The notes: a model not told the origin generated them from the sequence alone. 64,000 nt of DNA from Pirellula sp. SH-Sr6A (GCF_001610875.1 NZ_CP011272.1:2399988-2463987); one strand, 5' to 3'. Positions 8,682 to 17,791 are shown, counted from the stretch's first letter. Numbers and translations are program-made.

Positions 8682-9356
8682 ATGCCAACCAAAAGCGAGG
8701 ACACTGAGGTTCGTCGTTCCCTAACGCACCCCGGCAATGTTGCGCTGAGCGGGGTAGTTTTTGCGGTACTCTTCCTAACCAGTTTGCTCATTATTCGACT
8801 CGCAATTCCAGCGGATCCAGGCGACCCAGGGGTTTGGTTGATCAACGCGAACTCGAAAGCCTGGGTTCAGTTTTCATTGCAACTGTTGCCCTTTACGGGC
8901 ATCGCCTTTCTTTGGTTTATGGGGGTGTTGCGAGATCACATTGGGGAGTTGGAAGATCGTTTTTTTGCAACAGTGTTTCTTGGTAGCGGTTTCTTATTTG
9001 TAGGAATGCTCTTTACCTGCGCTGCGACTGCACAAGGGCTGTTGGGAGTATTTGGGGAACGCGGCGGTTCGCTTCATGAAAGCGAAACTTACATGGTGGG
9101 GCGCCGGATCGTCTATTCGCTTTTAACAACCTTTGCCTTCAAAATGGCGGCCATCTTCATGTCGGTTGCTTCCGTAATCGGGAAGAAGACCAGCATTTTC
9201 CCTCCTTGGTTGACCCGACTTGGGACCTGCTTTGCCGTGCTGATTTTGTTGCTCGTAAGCAGCTACAGCTGGTTGTCTCTATTGTTTCCTGTTTGGGTGC
9301 TTGTTGTGAGCATTTGGATCCTCGCGAGGGATTTTTCACGACCGAACGATTCTTGA
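8682..9356 (+). CDS. Unrecognised multi-pass membrane protein
   Basis: 224 residues, ATG 8682. I do not recognise a named family. About six hydrophobic segments are seen: residues ~20-42, ~65-87, ~98-122, ~143-165, ~178-195 and ~198-216, joined by short loops; the longest loop carries 'GVFGERGGSLHESETYMVGRR'. The N-terminus is charged and cytoplasmic-looking, and the end is 'ARDFSRPNDS'. It follows the lactonase gene by 115 bp and precedes the SnoaL/repeat-protein cassette by 214 bp, so it may be a single-gene unit. No catalytic or transport motif is evident. Confidence 0.75.
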   Translation: MPTKSEDTEVRRSLTHPGNVALSGVVFAVLFLTSLLIIRLAIPADPGDPGVWLINANSKAWVQFSLQLLPFTGIAFLWFMGVLRDHIGELEDRFFATVFLGSGFLFVGMLFTCAATAQGLLGVFGERGGSLHESETYMVGRRIVYSLLTTFAFKMAAIFMSVASVIGKKTSIFPPWLTRLGTCFAVLILLLVSSYSWLSLLFPVWVLVVSIWILARDFSRPNDS

Positions 9357-9434
9357 CCCCCGATTAATTGGGATCTTAGGAGGAGCAGATGATTTGACCG
9401 AAGCAAAAGGAACCCGAGAGCAAGGAGATTAGAG

Positions 9435-9449
9435 CTGCGCAATGCGCAG
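9435..9449. promoter_or_regulatory. Short perfect palindrome upstream of first SnoaL gene
   Basis: CTGCGCA, one base, TGCGCAG: seven-base arms around a single A, in the 214-bp gap before the SnoaL gene at 9571. This is operator-like in size and symmetry. No identical copy is seen upstream of the second cassette at 46 kb, so a shared regulator is not shown. The rest of 9357-9570 holds nothing else that I can assign. Confidence 0.3.
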
Positions 9450-9570
9450 TACCGTTCTCCGTAAAAGTCCGCATTGTTGTGTCATTGCCGCATGTGGAGG
9501 ATAGTTCGTTGCGGAATCTGGGCAATTGTCTGATCCCAACCCCAACGCTTGCTAGAAAAGGAAGATTCGA

Positions 9571-10464
9571 ATGAAATTGCGAATGTTCATGGTTGTTGTC
9601 TTGTTTGTCGCTAAACCAATCGTCGGGATGGCACAAGAGTCACCTGAATCGCCGACGGATCAGGAAGTGATTCGAAAAACAGTAGAGGCTTATGTCGCTG
9701 CCTTCAATAAGGCGGACGCGAAGGCGTTGGCGGCAATGTGGTCGCCGGAAGCGGTTTACACAAACCCACTCAATGGTGATTTACTCATCGGCCGAGAAGC
9801 TATTGAAAAGCAATTCGCAGCGAACTTTGCGGAGATCAAAGAGCTGAAGCTGGAGGCTACCACGGATTCTGTCCAGCTTATCTCGCCGGGTGTGGCGGTC
9901 GAACATGGTACGGCCAAATTGCTTCAAGGGGATCAGACGATAGAAGAGAGCAAAACGACCTCAATCTTCGTTAAACGCGATGGGGTGTGGCTATTGGACC
10001 GGGTAACGGAAGAGACCGTCGTCGAGCCTGTTTCGCATTACGAGCAGCTAAAAGATTTGGAATGGATGCTAGGGAAATGGATTGATCGCGACGAAATCGC
10101 GACGGTCGCTACCGAATGCAATTGGTCCCGAAACAAGAATTTTCTCATTCGTTCCTTCACCGTTGAAATCGGCGACCGCATCGATATGTCGGGAATCCAA
10201 ATCATCGGTTGGAACCCTAGAGAGAAAAAGATTCTTTCCTGGGTTTTCGATTCGGATGGCGGCTTTGGCCAGGGGACTTGGTCAAAGAAGGGCAATCGTT
10301 GGTTTGTTCAACAAACCGGTGTTTTGCCTGATGGTGGAATGACATCAGCCACAAACATCATTTCGTACATCGATGACAAAACGTGCACTCTTCAATCGGT
10401 GAATAGAACTGTCGATGGTGAGCTTGTCCCAAGTATCGATGAAGTAGTCATTACCAAGGAATAA
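9571..10464 (+). CDS. Secreted SnoaL-like (DUF4440/SgcJ-type) protein, first cassette
   Basis: 297 residues, ATG 9571 with AAAGGAAG just upstream. Signal peptide residues 1-21 ('MFMVVVLFVAKPIVGMAQ'). Residues ~26-150 are a SnoaL/NTF2-like fold: 'IRKTVEAYVAAFNKADAKALAAMWSPEAVYTNP', then 'GREAIEKQFAANF' and 'SIFVKRDGVWLLDRVTEE'. The second half (~155-297, 'YEQLKDLEWMLGKWID...') looks like a beta-rich lipocalin/DUF1579-like domain with 'IIGWNPREKKILSWVFDSDGGFGQGTW'. The protein is periplasmic or extracellular; no enzyme activity is assured. It ends 7 bp before the repeat-protein gene, so the pair is one operon. A close full-length paralogue is at 46096-46992, also followed by a repeat protein. 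Confidence 0.85.
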   Translation: MKLRMFMVVVLFVAKPIVGMAQESPESPTDQEVIRKTVEAYVAAFNKADAKALAAMWSPEAVYTNPLNGDLLIGREAIEKQFAANFAEIKELKLEATTDSVQLISPGVAVEHGTAKLLQGDQTIEESKTTSIFVKRDGVWLLDRVTEETVVEPVSHYEQLKDLEWMLGKWIDRDEIATVATECNWSRNKNFLIRSFTVEIGDRIDMSGIQIIGWNPREKKILSWVFDSDGGFGQGTWSKKGNRWFVQQTGVLPDGGMTSATNIISYIDDKTCTLQSVNRTVDGELVPSIDEVVITKE

Positions 10465-10471
10465 ATCTGCC

Positions 10472-12061
10472 ATGAAAAAAATTATAATGTTTGGGTTTGC
10501 GCTTCTAGCAACTGTTTTGCTGACCAGCGACAAGGCAGACGCACGCGGCGGGCGCGGTGGCGGAGGTATGTCCCGCGGGGGTGGTGGAATGTCACGGGGC
10601 GGAGGGGGAGGAATGTCTAGAGGTGGCGGCATGAGTCGCCCTAGCCCATCCATCAATCGATCCCCATCTATGAGTCGCCCTATGAACTCGATGAGTCGTC
10701 CATCGCCCGCGATGGGAGCTCGTCCGTCGGTGGGCGCACGTCCGTCGGTGGGCGCACGTCCGTCGGTGGGCGCACGTCCTGGCGGCATGCCACCGCGGGT
10801 ATCGCCGGGGGGCGGAACGCGTCCAGGTGCGGGGGTTCGTCCCGGCACGGGGGCGATCGGAGGTGCGCGACCGGGGGTCGGTGGAGTACCAGGCACGAGA
10901 CCAGGCATGGGTGGCGCAGGGTTAGGTGGCGCAGGGGGAGCACGGCCAGGAGGTGGAGCGTTGGGGGGCTCTCGCCCATCGGCTTCCCAACTCAATGATT
11001 TCTTGGATATTCGAGCGCCTGGCGGAGGGGCAAGACCGGGTACTCTTCCGAGCAGCCGACCTGGATCGGGCTCCATTGCAGGGGGAGCGGCTGCTGACTT
11101 CTTAAGCGGTGCCTCGAATCGGCCTTCAACGCTTCCGGGCACTGTCGGGCGGCCAGGTGCAGGCATTGGAGATCGACCGGGTATTGGAGATCGACCGGGC
11201 ATAGGAGATCGACCGGGCATAGGAGATCGACCAGGCATAGGAGATCGACCAGGCATAGGAGATCGACCAGGCATAGGAGATCGACCAGGCATAGGAGATC
11301 GACCAGGCATAGGAGATCGACCAGGCATAGGAGATCGACCAGGCATAGGGGATCGACCCATCGCAAGCAATCGTCCAGAGCGGGTTGAAAATCGGCAGCA
11401 GTTGCAGGACAACCGCATGGATCGTCGAAATGAGATTCGCGATCAGGTACGCGATAATTATCCGCGATTGGACTTCTGGTCCGACCATCCCGGATGGGCA
11501 GCTTGGAGAATCAATGCTCCCTATCGCTGGGCTACTTGGGGGGCGTTGTCTGGATGGTGTACTGGCTATGGTTGGACAGAAGCGTACCCATATAGCTATG
11601 GTGAGGATGTCTACTATGCCGACGATGCCGTTTACTACGGTGATCAAGCTGTGGCGACGGTGGAGGAGTATGCGCAGCAAGCCGAAACTATCATAGCGGC
11701 AGCTCCTGAGGTTGTACCTGACCAAGCGGAGTGGTTACCGCTTGGTGTTTTCGCTTTGACGCAGGATGGGCAAGCCTCTGGCCCCGGCCCCACCATCTTC
11801 TTGCAGTTAGCGATCAGCAAAGAGGGAGTAATCGCAGGGACTTTGAACAACAAGGCGACCAATACAACGCAAACAATTGAAGGCGTTGCAGACAAAGATA
11901 CACAACGCGTTGCGTGGGTAGTTCAGGGCAAGACTCGTCCGATTATGGAGACCGGAATAGTGAACTTGACCGAGGAGACTGCTCCCGCGCTGGTTCACTT
12001 CGCGGATGGCCAAACCCAACAGTGGTTGATGGTTCGTCTGGAAGAGCCGTCGAAACAATAG
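10472..12061 (+). CDS. Secreted Gly/Pro/Arg-rich repeat protein with conserved C-terminal domain, first cassette
   Basis: 529 residues. Signal peptide residues 1-25 ('MFGFALLATVLLTSDKADA'). Residues ~26-300 are low complexity: Gly-rich at the start, 'MSRPSP' stretches, four 'VGARPS'-type units and eleven 'GIGDRP' units (231-296). From ~300 a non-repetitive domain follows: 'RVENRQQLQDNRMDRRNEIRDQV', 'YPRLDFWSDHPGWAAW', 'PYRWATWGALSGW', 'YSYGEDVYYADDAVYYGDQ' and the end 'PALVHFADGQTQQWLMVRLEEP'. The C-terminal domain is nearly matched in 47033-48499. Such proteins were called mucin- or protocadherin-like surface proteins in early planctomycete annotation; the true role is unknown. It is very basic in the repeat part and probably lies at the cell surface. 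A long antisense frame across it is only a composition effect. Confidence 0.85.
   Translation: MKKIIMFGFALLATVLLTSDKADARGGRGGGGMSRGGGGMSRGGGGGMSRGGGMSRPSPSINRSPSMSRPMNSMSRPSPAMGARPSVGARPSVGARPSVGARPGGMPPRVSPGGGTRPGAGVRPGTGAIGGARPGVGGVPGTRPGMGGAGLGGAGGARPGGGALGGSRPSASQLNDFLDIRAPGGGARPGTLPSSRPGSGSIAGGAAADFLSGASNRPSTLPGTVGRPGAGIGDRPGIGDRPGIGDRPGIGDRPGIGDRPGIGDRPGIGDRPGIGDRPGIGDRPGIGDRPGIGDRPIASNRPERVENRQQLQDNRMDRRNEIRDQVRDNYPRLDFWSDHPGWAAWRINAPYRWATWGALSGWCTGYGWTEAYPYSYGEDVYYADDAVYYGDQAVATVEEYAQQAETIIAAAPEVVPDQAEWLPLGVFALTQDGQASGPGPTIFLQLAISKEGVIAGTLNNKATNTTQTIEGVADKDTQRVAWVVQGKTRPIMETGIVNLTEETAPALVHFADGQTQQWLMVRLEEPSKQ
10715..10780 (+). repeat. 18-bp coding tandem repeat (GARPSV units)
   Basis: Three complete and one partial 18-bp units coding G-A-R-P-S-V; the second and third units are identical at the DNA level. 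It lies inside the first repeat protein and shows recent unit duplication. Confidence 0.85.
11162..11359 (+). repeat. 18-bp coding tandem repeat, eleven copies (GIGDRP)
   Basis: Eleven in-frame 18-bp units, consensus GGCATAGGAGATCGACCA, each coding G-I-G-D-R-P. Units 4 to 10 are identical and the outer ones differ at third positions, the pattern left by unequal crossing-over or slippage spreading from the middle. Copy number probably varies between strains (inference). Confidence 0.95.
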
Positions 12062-12097
12062 CCAGATAACCTCGCGAACTTAAATCGGTTTGAAAAA

Positions 12098-12121
12098 CTG
12101 GTAGAGCAAATGCTCTACCAG
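12098..12121. terminator. Perfect 11-bp stem hairpin after the first cassette
   Basis: CTGGTAGAGCA, two bases (AA), TGCTCTACCAG: a perfect inverted repeat 37 bp after the stop of the repeat protein. There is no U-run, so it may be a Rho-independent-like terminator of weak type, an mRNA 3' stabiliser or a protein-binding palindrome. It lies in the 205-bp gap before the histidine kinase. Confidence 0.5.
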
Positions 12122-12266
12122 CTTGTGTCCTATTTCTAGCAGGCTGGCCGATGTCTTGGCGTCGCATCAAATTTCGCAAGTAGCGATGATGGGTGGTATT
12201 CTTGGCAATTTTGAGGACTAAACTGGTGCTGTTGAAAAGACCGCATACCATTCTGAATTGCAAGTC

Positions 12267-13637
12267 ATGACTCCTAAAAAATCACACCTTGCTATCGCTG
12301 AATCGAAAACGTCTTCCCCGAATACTGAGACGTCTCCGAAATGTCTTCTTCCTGTGGCAGTCGCAGAGTTTGAAGGCTTGGACATGCGACTTTGCGACGA
12401 TCTGCAGGAGGCAGGATGTCCGATGGCCTCGCACCTAAAAGAACAATTGGCGTTTGAAGAGTTCTTATCTCAACTCTCCAGTGTGTTTGTTAATGTGAAA
12501 CCAATTGAAGTGGATTCACGCATCAAATCGGCCCTGCAATCGATCGCTAAGTTTCTCAACATTGATCGAACTGGATTCGGCGAGGTAACTAGCGAGGGCC
12601 TTCTGATTCTGCAGTCGTACGAACTGCCAGGCCTTTCTCCGATGCCTCGTGTTATTCTCGAGCAGGAGTTCCCCGTTTACATGAGTTTGATCCAAAGAGG
12701 TGAAGTCTTCCGTATGCCTGAGGACTTACCTCCTGAAGCAAGCAGAGAGCTCGATTATTGCAGCAGTACTGGGCTCCTATCGAATCTTACGATTCCGCTT
12801 AAGTCCATGGGAAGGGTCGTAGGGGGGTTCAGTCTAGAGTTGTATCGCAGACGCGTTCCATGGCCTGAAGAGTTAGTGCACCGCTTGTGTTTGGTCGGAG
12901 AAATATTTAGTAACGCTATAGAACGCAAGCGTACGGACATCGAGCTACGATCGAGAGAAGCATCGCTTAGCAATGCCCATGACGAGCTTCGGCAGCTTGC
13001 TGCCAAGCTACTTCATGCGCAGGAAGAAGAACGCCGTCGGATAGCCCGGGAGATGCACGACGATTGGACTCAGCGACTTGCCCTTCTCGGGATCGATGTT
13101 GCTCGCCTTTCTAATGAATCCGAAATACCTGCCAGAATGCGAGAGCCACTGCTAGCGATGCAAAGCGAGTTGGTTCGGCTTGCTGAAGACGTGCATGCCC
13201 TGTCGCGTCAATTGCATCCCTCGATCTTGGACGACTTAGGTTTGGTGGAAGCTTTGCGTTCCGAGTGTTCGTGTTTTTCTCGGCGAGAACGCATCGCTGT
13301 CGAATATGTCGCGATAGGAGGCGATCATGAGCTTCCCAAGGAAATCTCTCTTTGCATCTATAGAGTTGCTCAAGAGGCTTTGCGCAATATCGCGAAGCAC
13401 GCGGCGGTCGCGGAAGCAAAAGTTTCCTTGCAGGTTTCTCCATCCCGATTGTTACTGCGAGTAGAAGACAAAGGGATTGGCTTCGATTCGGAATCGATGC
13501 GGTCGCAACCTGGGCTTGGATTGTCCAGTATGATTGAGCGAGTTCGATTGATCGGTGCTGAACTCACGGTCTTGACATCCCCCGGCTGCGGTACTGTCCT
13601 TAAAGTGCTCATTACGATCGACGGGAGTACTCGATGA
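12267..13637 (+). CDS. GAF-domain sensor histidine kinase, NarL-partner type (HisKA_3)
   Basis: 456 residues from ATG 12267; a TTG at 12258 would add three residues. Residues ~65-215 are a GAF sensor domain ('SALQSIAKFLNIDRTGFGEV...NLTIPLKSMGRVVGGFSLEL'). A coiled helix follows (~222-255), then the HisKA_3 phospho-acceptor 'IAREMHDDWTQ' with His264 and the ATPase with N-box 'AQEALRNIAKHA' (368-379), G1 'DKGIGF' (401-406) and G2 'GLGLSSM' (416-422). There are no membrane segments, so it senses a cytoplasmic signal; no haem- or FeS-type Cys/His cluster stands out in the GAF part. The stop overlaps the start of the response regulator (ATGA), showing a true pair. It lies directly upstream of the phosphoketolase operon. 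Confidence 0.93.
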   Translation: MTPKKSHLAIAESKTSSPNTETSPKCLLPVAVAEFEGLDMRLCDDLQEAGCPMASHLKEQLAFEEFLSQLSSVFVNVKPIEVDSRIKSALQSIAKFLNIDRTGFGEVTSEGLLILQSYELPGLSPMPRVILEQEFPVYMSLIQRGEVFRMPEDLPPEASRELDYCSSTGLLSNLTIPLKSMGRVVGGFSLELYRRRVPWPEELVHRLCLVGEIFSNAIERKRTDIELRSREASLSNAHDELRQLAAKLLHAQEEERRRIAREMHDDWTQRLALLGIDVARLSNESEIPARMREPLLAMQSELVRLAEDVHALSRQLHPSILDDLGLVEALRSECSCFSRRERIAVEYVAIGGDHELPKEISLCIYRVAQEALRNIAKHAAVAEAKVSLQVSPSRLLLRVEDKGIGFDSESMRSQPGLGLSSMIERVRLIGAELTVLTSPGCGTVLKVLITIDGSTR

Positions 13638-14281
13638 AAAAGACACGGATCTTGATCGCCGATGACCACGCGATTCTCGCAGAGGGGTTACGGCGCGTGC
13701 TTGAACCTGAATTCGAAGTTGTTGGCTTGGTTTCGAATGGAGAGGATCTCGTCTCTGCTGCGAATCAGTTGTCTCCGGACGTCATTATCACCGACATTAC
13801 CATGCCGGTCATGAATGGAATCGATGCAGCAACTCAATTGCGTTCGCAAGGAAATAGCTCGAAGCTGATCTTTTTGACCATGCATCGTGACGTAGCGTAT
13901 GCACGACGCGCGATGGAAGCTGGAGCCGTGGGCTACCTCTTGAAACATTCGGTTTCGGCCGAGCTAACTACTGCGATTAGCGTGGTGCTCCAAGGGCGAA
14001 CCTACATGACTCCCATGATTGCAGGTGAGCTGCTTGAATCGTATCGGGGCGCGGACCAATCTGCGGGGAAAACAGCTAAACGCCTGACCACGCGGCAGCG
14101 CGAAGTACTCCAGCTTGTGGCAGAAGGTCGGTCTGCAAAGGAGGTCGCGCGCGCTCTTGGTATTTCAGTGCGCACGGCGGAAGCGCACAAAGCGAAAATT
14201 CTGGAGACGCTTGAGCTGGGCAATACAACCGAGTTGGTACAGTATGCCATTCGAAATGGCATCATCTCATCGGAATGGTAG
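13634..14281 (+). CDS. NarL/LuxR-family response regulator
   Basis: 215 residues. The receiver domain (~4-120) has the acidic pair D10-D11, phospho-acceptor D54 in 'ITDITMP' and K104 in 'YLLKHS'. The C-terminal LuxR HTH (~146-208) is 'LTTRQREVLQLVAEGRSAKEVARALGISVRTAEAHKAKILETL'. It is translationally coupled to the kinase gene by ATGA. It is a DNA-binding activator or repressor; likely targets are the neighbouring phosphoketolase operon and perhaps other reserve-metabolism genes in the window (inference). Confidence 0.95.
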   Translation: MKKTRILIADDHAILAEGLRRVLEPEFEVVGLVSNGEDLVSAANQLSPDVIITDITMPVMNGIDAATQLRSQGNSSKLIFLTMHRDVAYARRAMEAGAVGYLLKHSVSAELTTAISVVLQGRTYMTPMIAGELLESYRGADQSAGKTAKRLTTRQREVLQLVAEGRSAKEVARALGISVRTAEAHKAKILETLELGNTTELVQYAIRNGIISSEW

Positions 14282-14491
14282 CCACAAGAGGGTGCGCAAA
14301 GCGCAATAGCGCTGCCGTAATATCAACAATAGCCTTGGTATTCGTCTCACTTCACAATGGTACCACGGTTGTGGGTACCGAGTGTGTCTGACGAGGGGGC
14401 TTGCAAAGAATCGGGCAACAAAGCGTCTTCAACTAAATTGCCTATTCCGATACCTTTGAAGTCGGGCTGTCAAAATGGCGGGGTTGGTTCC

Positions 14492-14893
14492 ATGAGAACA
14501 GGATGTGTGATTTTGGCGGATCCTCATTTGGGAATGCTCGGTGGAGTCCATCGATTGTTGGAATCTTCGTTCCAAACGTTGGTCATGGTCAGCGATGAAC
14601 GTTCACTGACGGAAGCGATCGAAAAGATTCAGCCAAGCCTTTTGGTTGTCGATCTGTCTTTGTCGAACTCGGGAGAGGCGAACATCATCCAGCGTCTTCA
14701 CAGCGCCCACCCGAACATACCACTGGTTGTTTTAAGCGTGCATGACGAGCCCTCGGTTGCATCGGTCGCGTGCGCCTCTGGTGCTGCGGGCTTTGTTATC
14801 AAACAAAACATAGGAACAGAGCTTCTCCCCGTTGTAAAAAGCATTCTTAGGGTCGAAGCTTGCAATTCTTCAACGAAGGTTGACGATGTGTAA
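14492..14893 (+). CDS. Stand-alone receiver-domain protein
   Basis: 133 residues from ATG 14492; an ATG at 14357 in frame would add 45 low-complexity residues that match nothing in receivers. The whole protein is one receiver domain: 'CVILADPHLGMLGGVHRLL', D54 in 'LLVVDLSLS', 'PLVVLSVHDEP' and K104 in 'GFVIKQNIG'. It is close in type to NarL receivers but has no DNA-binding part; the frame ends shortly after the receiver. It may be a phosphate sink or connector for the adjacent kinase, or the remnant of a second NarL-type regulator. The phosphorylation residues are intact, which argues for a working protein. There are 210 bp between the regulator stop and this start, holding only a weak AGCGC/GCGCT hairpin (14300-14313). 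Confidence 0.75.
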   Translation: MRTGCVILADPHLGMLGGVHRLLESSFQTLVMVSDERSLTEAIEKIQPSLLVVDLSLSNSGEANIIQRLHSAHPNIPLVVLSVHDEPSVASVACASGAAGFVIKQNIGTELLPVVKSILRVEACNSSTKVDDV

Positions 14894-15334
14894 TGCACCC
14901 AGCGCCCCTCGCATTGAGAAACCATGATAAAAGTACCAGACTCGTTCGATGTATCTTCGACCCGGACGCATCCCGATCGTGGAAGCCAAGATGGACCGAA
15001 CGGCGTCTTATGATCTCTAAAGCACAAAACTCCGAATCTTCACTTTTGACCACTGGTTTTGGAGCATCGAATGTCTTATTCTCGCCTTGTCCATTTAGCA
15101 ATCCTTTGGTGGACTGCAAGTAAAGTATGGCATTGTCTGCCACTGCATAGGCAATTGTTCTCTTAAATTATGGAACCCGCGGTTTAGTTTGGTATTCATC
15201 GCGAGCCTAGCTCCCCTGCATAGTTTTAATAGTCTGCACAAGCCTATTTCATCGCAGGGGTGTCAACCCCCATGGCTCTGGAAATTGTAGACTTTGAAAT
15301 TCAAATGCTTTTAGGATATCGAAGGGATTAACTC
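14894..15334. other. Intergenic region upstream of the phosphoketolase operon
   Basis: 441 bp with no convincing gene; short frames here have no Shine-Dalgarno or family match. It should hold the operon promoter. A GGGGT-GTCA-ACCCC inverted repeat is at 15257-15270, 65 bp before the phosphoketolase start, and GAAGGGA stands just before that ATG. No sigma-54 spacing or riboswitch pattern was found by eye. Confidence 0.5.
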
Positions 15335-17791
15335 ATGAAACCTGCGACGACCGTTCAGGAAATGCAATCACAAAATGGCCAGACTTCAAGGGCTATTAGT
15401 TCCTACGGTGTAGCTCGCTCCACCGTCTCAGGCTCGCCTCTAAGCGCCGACCTTTTAGCGAAGATGAATGAGTATTGGCGAGCTTGCAATTACCTCGCTT
15501 TGGGAATGACGTACCTAAAGGCAAATCCGCTTCTTAAAGAGCCGCTGAAACCTGAACATGTTAAGGATCGGTTGCTTGGTCACTGGGGGACCAGCCCTGG
15601 ATTGGCTTTCGCATACATCCATCTCGAACGCGCCATCAAATTGCTTGATTTGAACGTCGTCTTCATGGCAGGGCCAGGCCACGGAGCACCGGGAGTGCTT
15701 GGCCCCTGTTACCTTGAAGGCTCTTACACAGAAACGTACCCAGACTGCAGCGAGGATGAAGAAGGTTTGCTAAAGTTCTTCAAGCAGTTTTCATTTCCGG
15801 GTGGAATCGGTAGCCATTGCACCCCTGAGACACCTGGCAGCATCCACGAAGGTGGTGAGCTCGGCTATGTTCTGTCGCATGCTTGTGGTGCCGTCTTTGA
15901 CAATCCGGACCTGATTGTTGCGGCGGTTGTTGGCGATGGTGAGTCGGAGACAGGCCCGCTTGCTACCAGTTGGCATATCAACAAATTCTTGAATCCGATT
16001 CGCGATGGTGCGGTGTTACCGATCCTGCACCTAAATGGGTACAAGATCAATAATCCAACCATCTGGGCTCGGGTTAGCCACGAGGAATTGGAGGCATTCT
16101 TCCAAGGAACGGGCTGGACACCTTACTTCGTGGAGGGCTCCGACCCCGAATCGATGCATCAGTCGATGGCAGCGACGATAGACCATTGCATGGAGGAAAT
16201 ACGTGCAGCTCAGAAGCAAGCGAGGAGTACGGGCGTCGCCTTCCGCCCACGCTGGCCCGTGATAGTACTCCGGACTCCCAAGGGGTGGACTAGCCCCGGA
16301 GAGGTCGGGGGTCACAAACTCGAAGGAAGCTGGCGGTCTCACCAAGTTCCAATGGCGAATGTCAAAAAGGATCCGGCTCGGTTGAAGCAACTAGAGGATT
16401 GGATGCGATGCTACAAGCCGGAGGAGTTGTTTGACGAGAAAGGTCGATTCCGTCCTGATTTGAAAGCGTTGGCACCGATCGGAGAGAGAAGGATTGGTTC
16501 CAATCCGCACGCCAATGGCGGTCGCTTAAAGAAAGCCCTTCGACTGCCTGACTTTCGAAGTTACGGCATCAAGGTCGACAAGCCTGGCGTTTTGGACGCT
16601 GAGAATTGTCGTCCTTTGGGTGTCTTCTTGCGAGACGTGATGAAAGCGAACATGACGAATTTTCGCGTGTTCGGACCCGACGAGAACACATCCAACAAGC
16701 TCGACGCTATTTACGAAGTATCGAAGAAGCTGTGGCTGTCGGAGTATTTTCCGGAGGACGACGACGGAGGCGAACTAGCCGTAGATGGACGCGTCCTGGA
16801 AATGCTGTCCGAGCATACGTTAGAAGGCATGCTCGAAGGCTATCTGCTGACGGGACGACATGGATTCTTCAGTACGTACGAGGCTTTCGCTCATGTGATT
16901 GACTCCATGTTCAACCAGCATGCGAAGTGGTTGACCATTTGCAATCTTCTGTCGTGGCGAGAGAAAATCGCATCGCTCAACCTCCTTATTACCTCCACCG
17001 TATGGCGGCAAGATCACAATGGGTTTACCCATCAGGATCCCGGCTTTCTGGACGTTGTCGTGAATAAAAGCGCTGCCGTGACTCGTATCTATCTTCCACC
17101 GGACGTGAACTCGCTTCTTTCGGTCGCGAATCACTGCTTGCGAAGTGAAGGCTATATCAATGTCATCGTTTCCGATAAGCAGAATCACTTGCAATATCTC
17201 GATATGGATGATGCGATCATTCACTGCACGAAAGGTATTGGGATTTGGGAACAGGCTAGTACCGACCAGGGGCATGAACCGGACGTTGTCATGGCGTGTG
17301 CTGGCGATATACCAACCAAAGAAGCTTTGGCTGCGACGGTGATGCTTCGGCAACATTTCCCAGACCTCAAGATTCGATTTGTCAACGTTGTTGATCTGCT
17401 CAAATTGCAATCGGCCACAGAGCATCCACACGGGCTGACGGATCGAGATTTTGATAGCTTGTTCACCGTAGATAAGCCGATCGTTTTTGCATTCCATGGC
17501 TATCCTTGGTTAATACATCGATTGGCATATCGCAGGACAAATCACAAGAATTTGCATGTCCGCGGCTATAAGGAGAAAGGAAACATAAATACTCCACTCG
17601 AGCTTGCGATTCAAAATCAAATTGACCGCTTCACTCTAGCGATGGATGTTATCGACCGCGTACCAAGCCTTCAGGTTGCCGGCGCTCATGCTAAGGAGAA
17701 ATTCCGCAATATGCAGATCGAGTGCAAGAACTATTCCCATGAACACGGCATCGATAAGCCAGAGGCAGCCAATTGGCGTTGGCCTTATTGA
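15335..17791 (+). CDS. xfp: Phosphoketolase (xylulose-5-phosphate/fructose-6-phosphate)
   Basis: 818 residues, usual length for the family (~790-830), with a ~25-residue N-terminal extension. Family features: '[15 protein letters not shown]', '[20 protein letters not shown]', '[10 protein letters not shown]', '[22 protein letters not shown]' region, the thiamine-diphosphate motif '[14 protein letters not shown]' (from residue 200) closing near '[11 protein letters not shown]', and '[16 protein letters not shown]' type sequence (here 'VWRQDHNGF'). The enzyme splits xylulose-5-P or fructose-6-P with phosphate to acetyl-phosphate plus glyceraldehyde-3-P or erythrose-4-P in the cytoplasm. The acetate kinase gene follows by 30 bp, so acetyl-phosphate to acetate plus ATP is the clear route. 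It is the first gene of a six-gene operon. Confidence 0.97.
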   Translation: MKPATTVQEMQSQNGQTSRAISSYGVARSTVSGSPLSADLLAKMNEYWRACNYLALGMTYLKANPLLKEPLKPEHVKDRLLGHWGTSPGLAFAYIHLERAIKLLDLNVVFMAGPGHGAPGVLGPCYLEGSYTETYPDCSEDEEGLLKFFKQFSFPGGIGSHCTPETPGSIHEGGELGYVLSHACGAVFDNPDLIVAAVVGDGESETGPLATSWHINKFLNPIRDGAVLPILHLNGYKINNPTIWARVSHEELEAFFQGTGWTPYFVEGSDPESMHQSMAATIDHCMEEIRAAQKQARSTGVAFRPRWPVIVLRTPKGWTSPGEVGGHKLEGSWRSHQVPMANVKKDPARLKQLEDWMRCYKPEELFDEKGRFRPDLKALAPIGERRIGSNPHANGGRLKKALRLPDFRSYGIKVDKPGVLDAENCRPLGVFLRDVMKANMTNFRVFGPDENTSNKLDAIYEVSKKLWLSEYFPEDDDGGELAVDGRVLEMLSEHTLEGMLEGYLLTGRHGFFSTYEAFAHVIDSMFNQHAKWLTICNLLSWREKIASLNLLITSTVWRQDHNGFTHQDPGFLDVVVNKSAAVTRIYLPPDVNSLLSVANHCLRSEGYINVIVSDKQNHLQYLDMDDAIIHCTKGIGIWEQASTDQGHEPDVVMACAGDIPTKEALAATVMLRQHFPDLKIRFVNVVDLLKLQSATEHPHGLTDRDFDSLFTVDKPIVFAFHGYPWLIHRLAYRRTNHKNLHVRGYKEKGNINTPLELAIQNQIDRFTLAMDVIDRVPSLQVAGAHAKEKFRNMQIECKNYSHEHGIDKPEAANWRWPY

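Noticed and set aside
9442-9504. 20-codon frame with three Cys in the leader of the first SnoaL gene
   Set aside because: GGAGATT is 11 bases from its ATG, but there is no counterpart in the second cassette and no family; could be chance.
11162-11359. Regularly spaced 18-bp repeats taken as a possible CRISPR array
   Set aside because: No unique spacers; the repeats are contiguous, in frame and code a peptide repeat.
10345-11418. Long minus-strand frame (357 codons, Pro/Gly/Arg-rich, 'MPGRSP' repeats) opposite the first repeat protein
   Set aside because: It is the mirror of a GC-rich 18-bp repeat array whose codon pattern leaves all frames open; no signal, start site or family pattern. The plus-strand protein has a signal peptide and a paralogue.
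14893-15123. 76-codon frame between the orphan receiver and the phosphoketolase operon
   Set aside because: No ribosome site, no recognisable sequence and unusual residue use; treated as intergenic.
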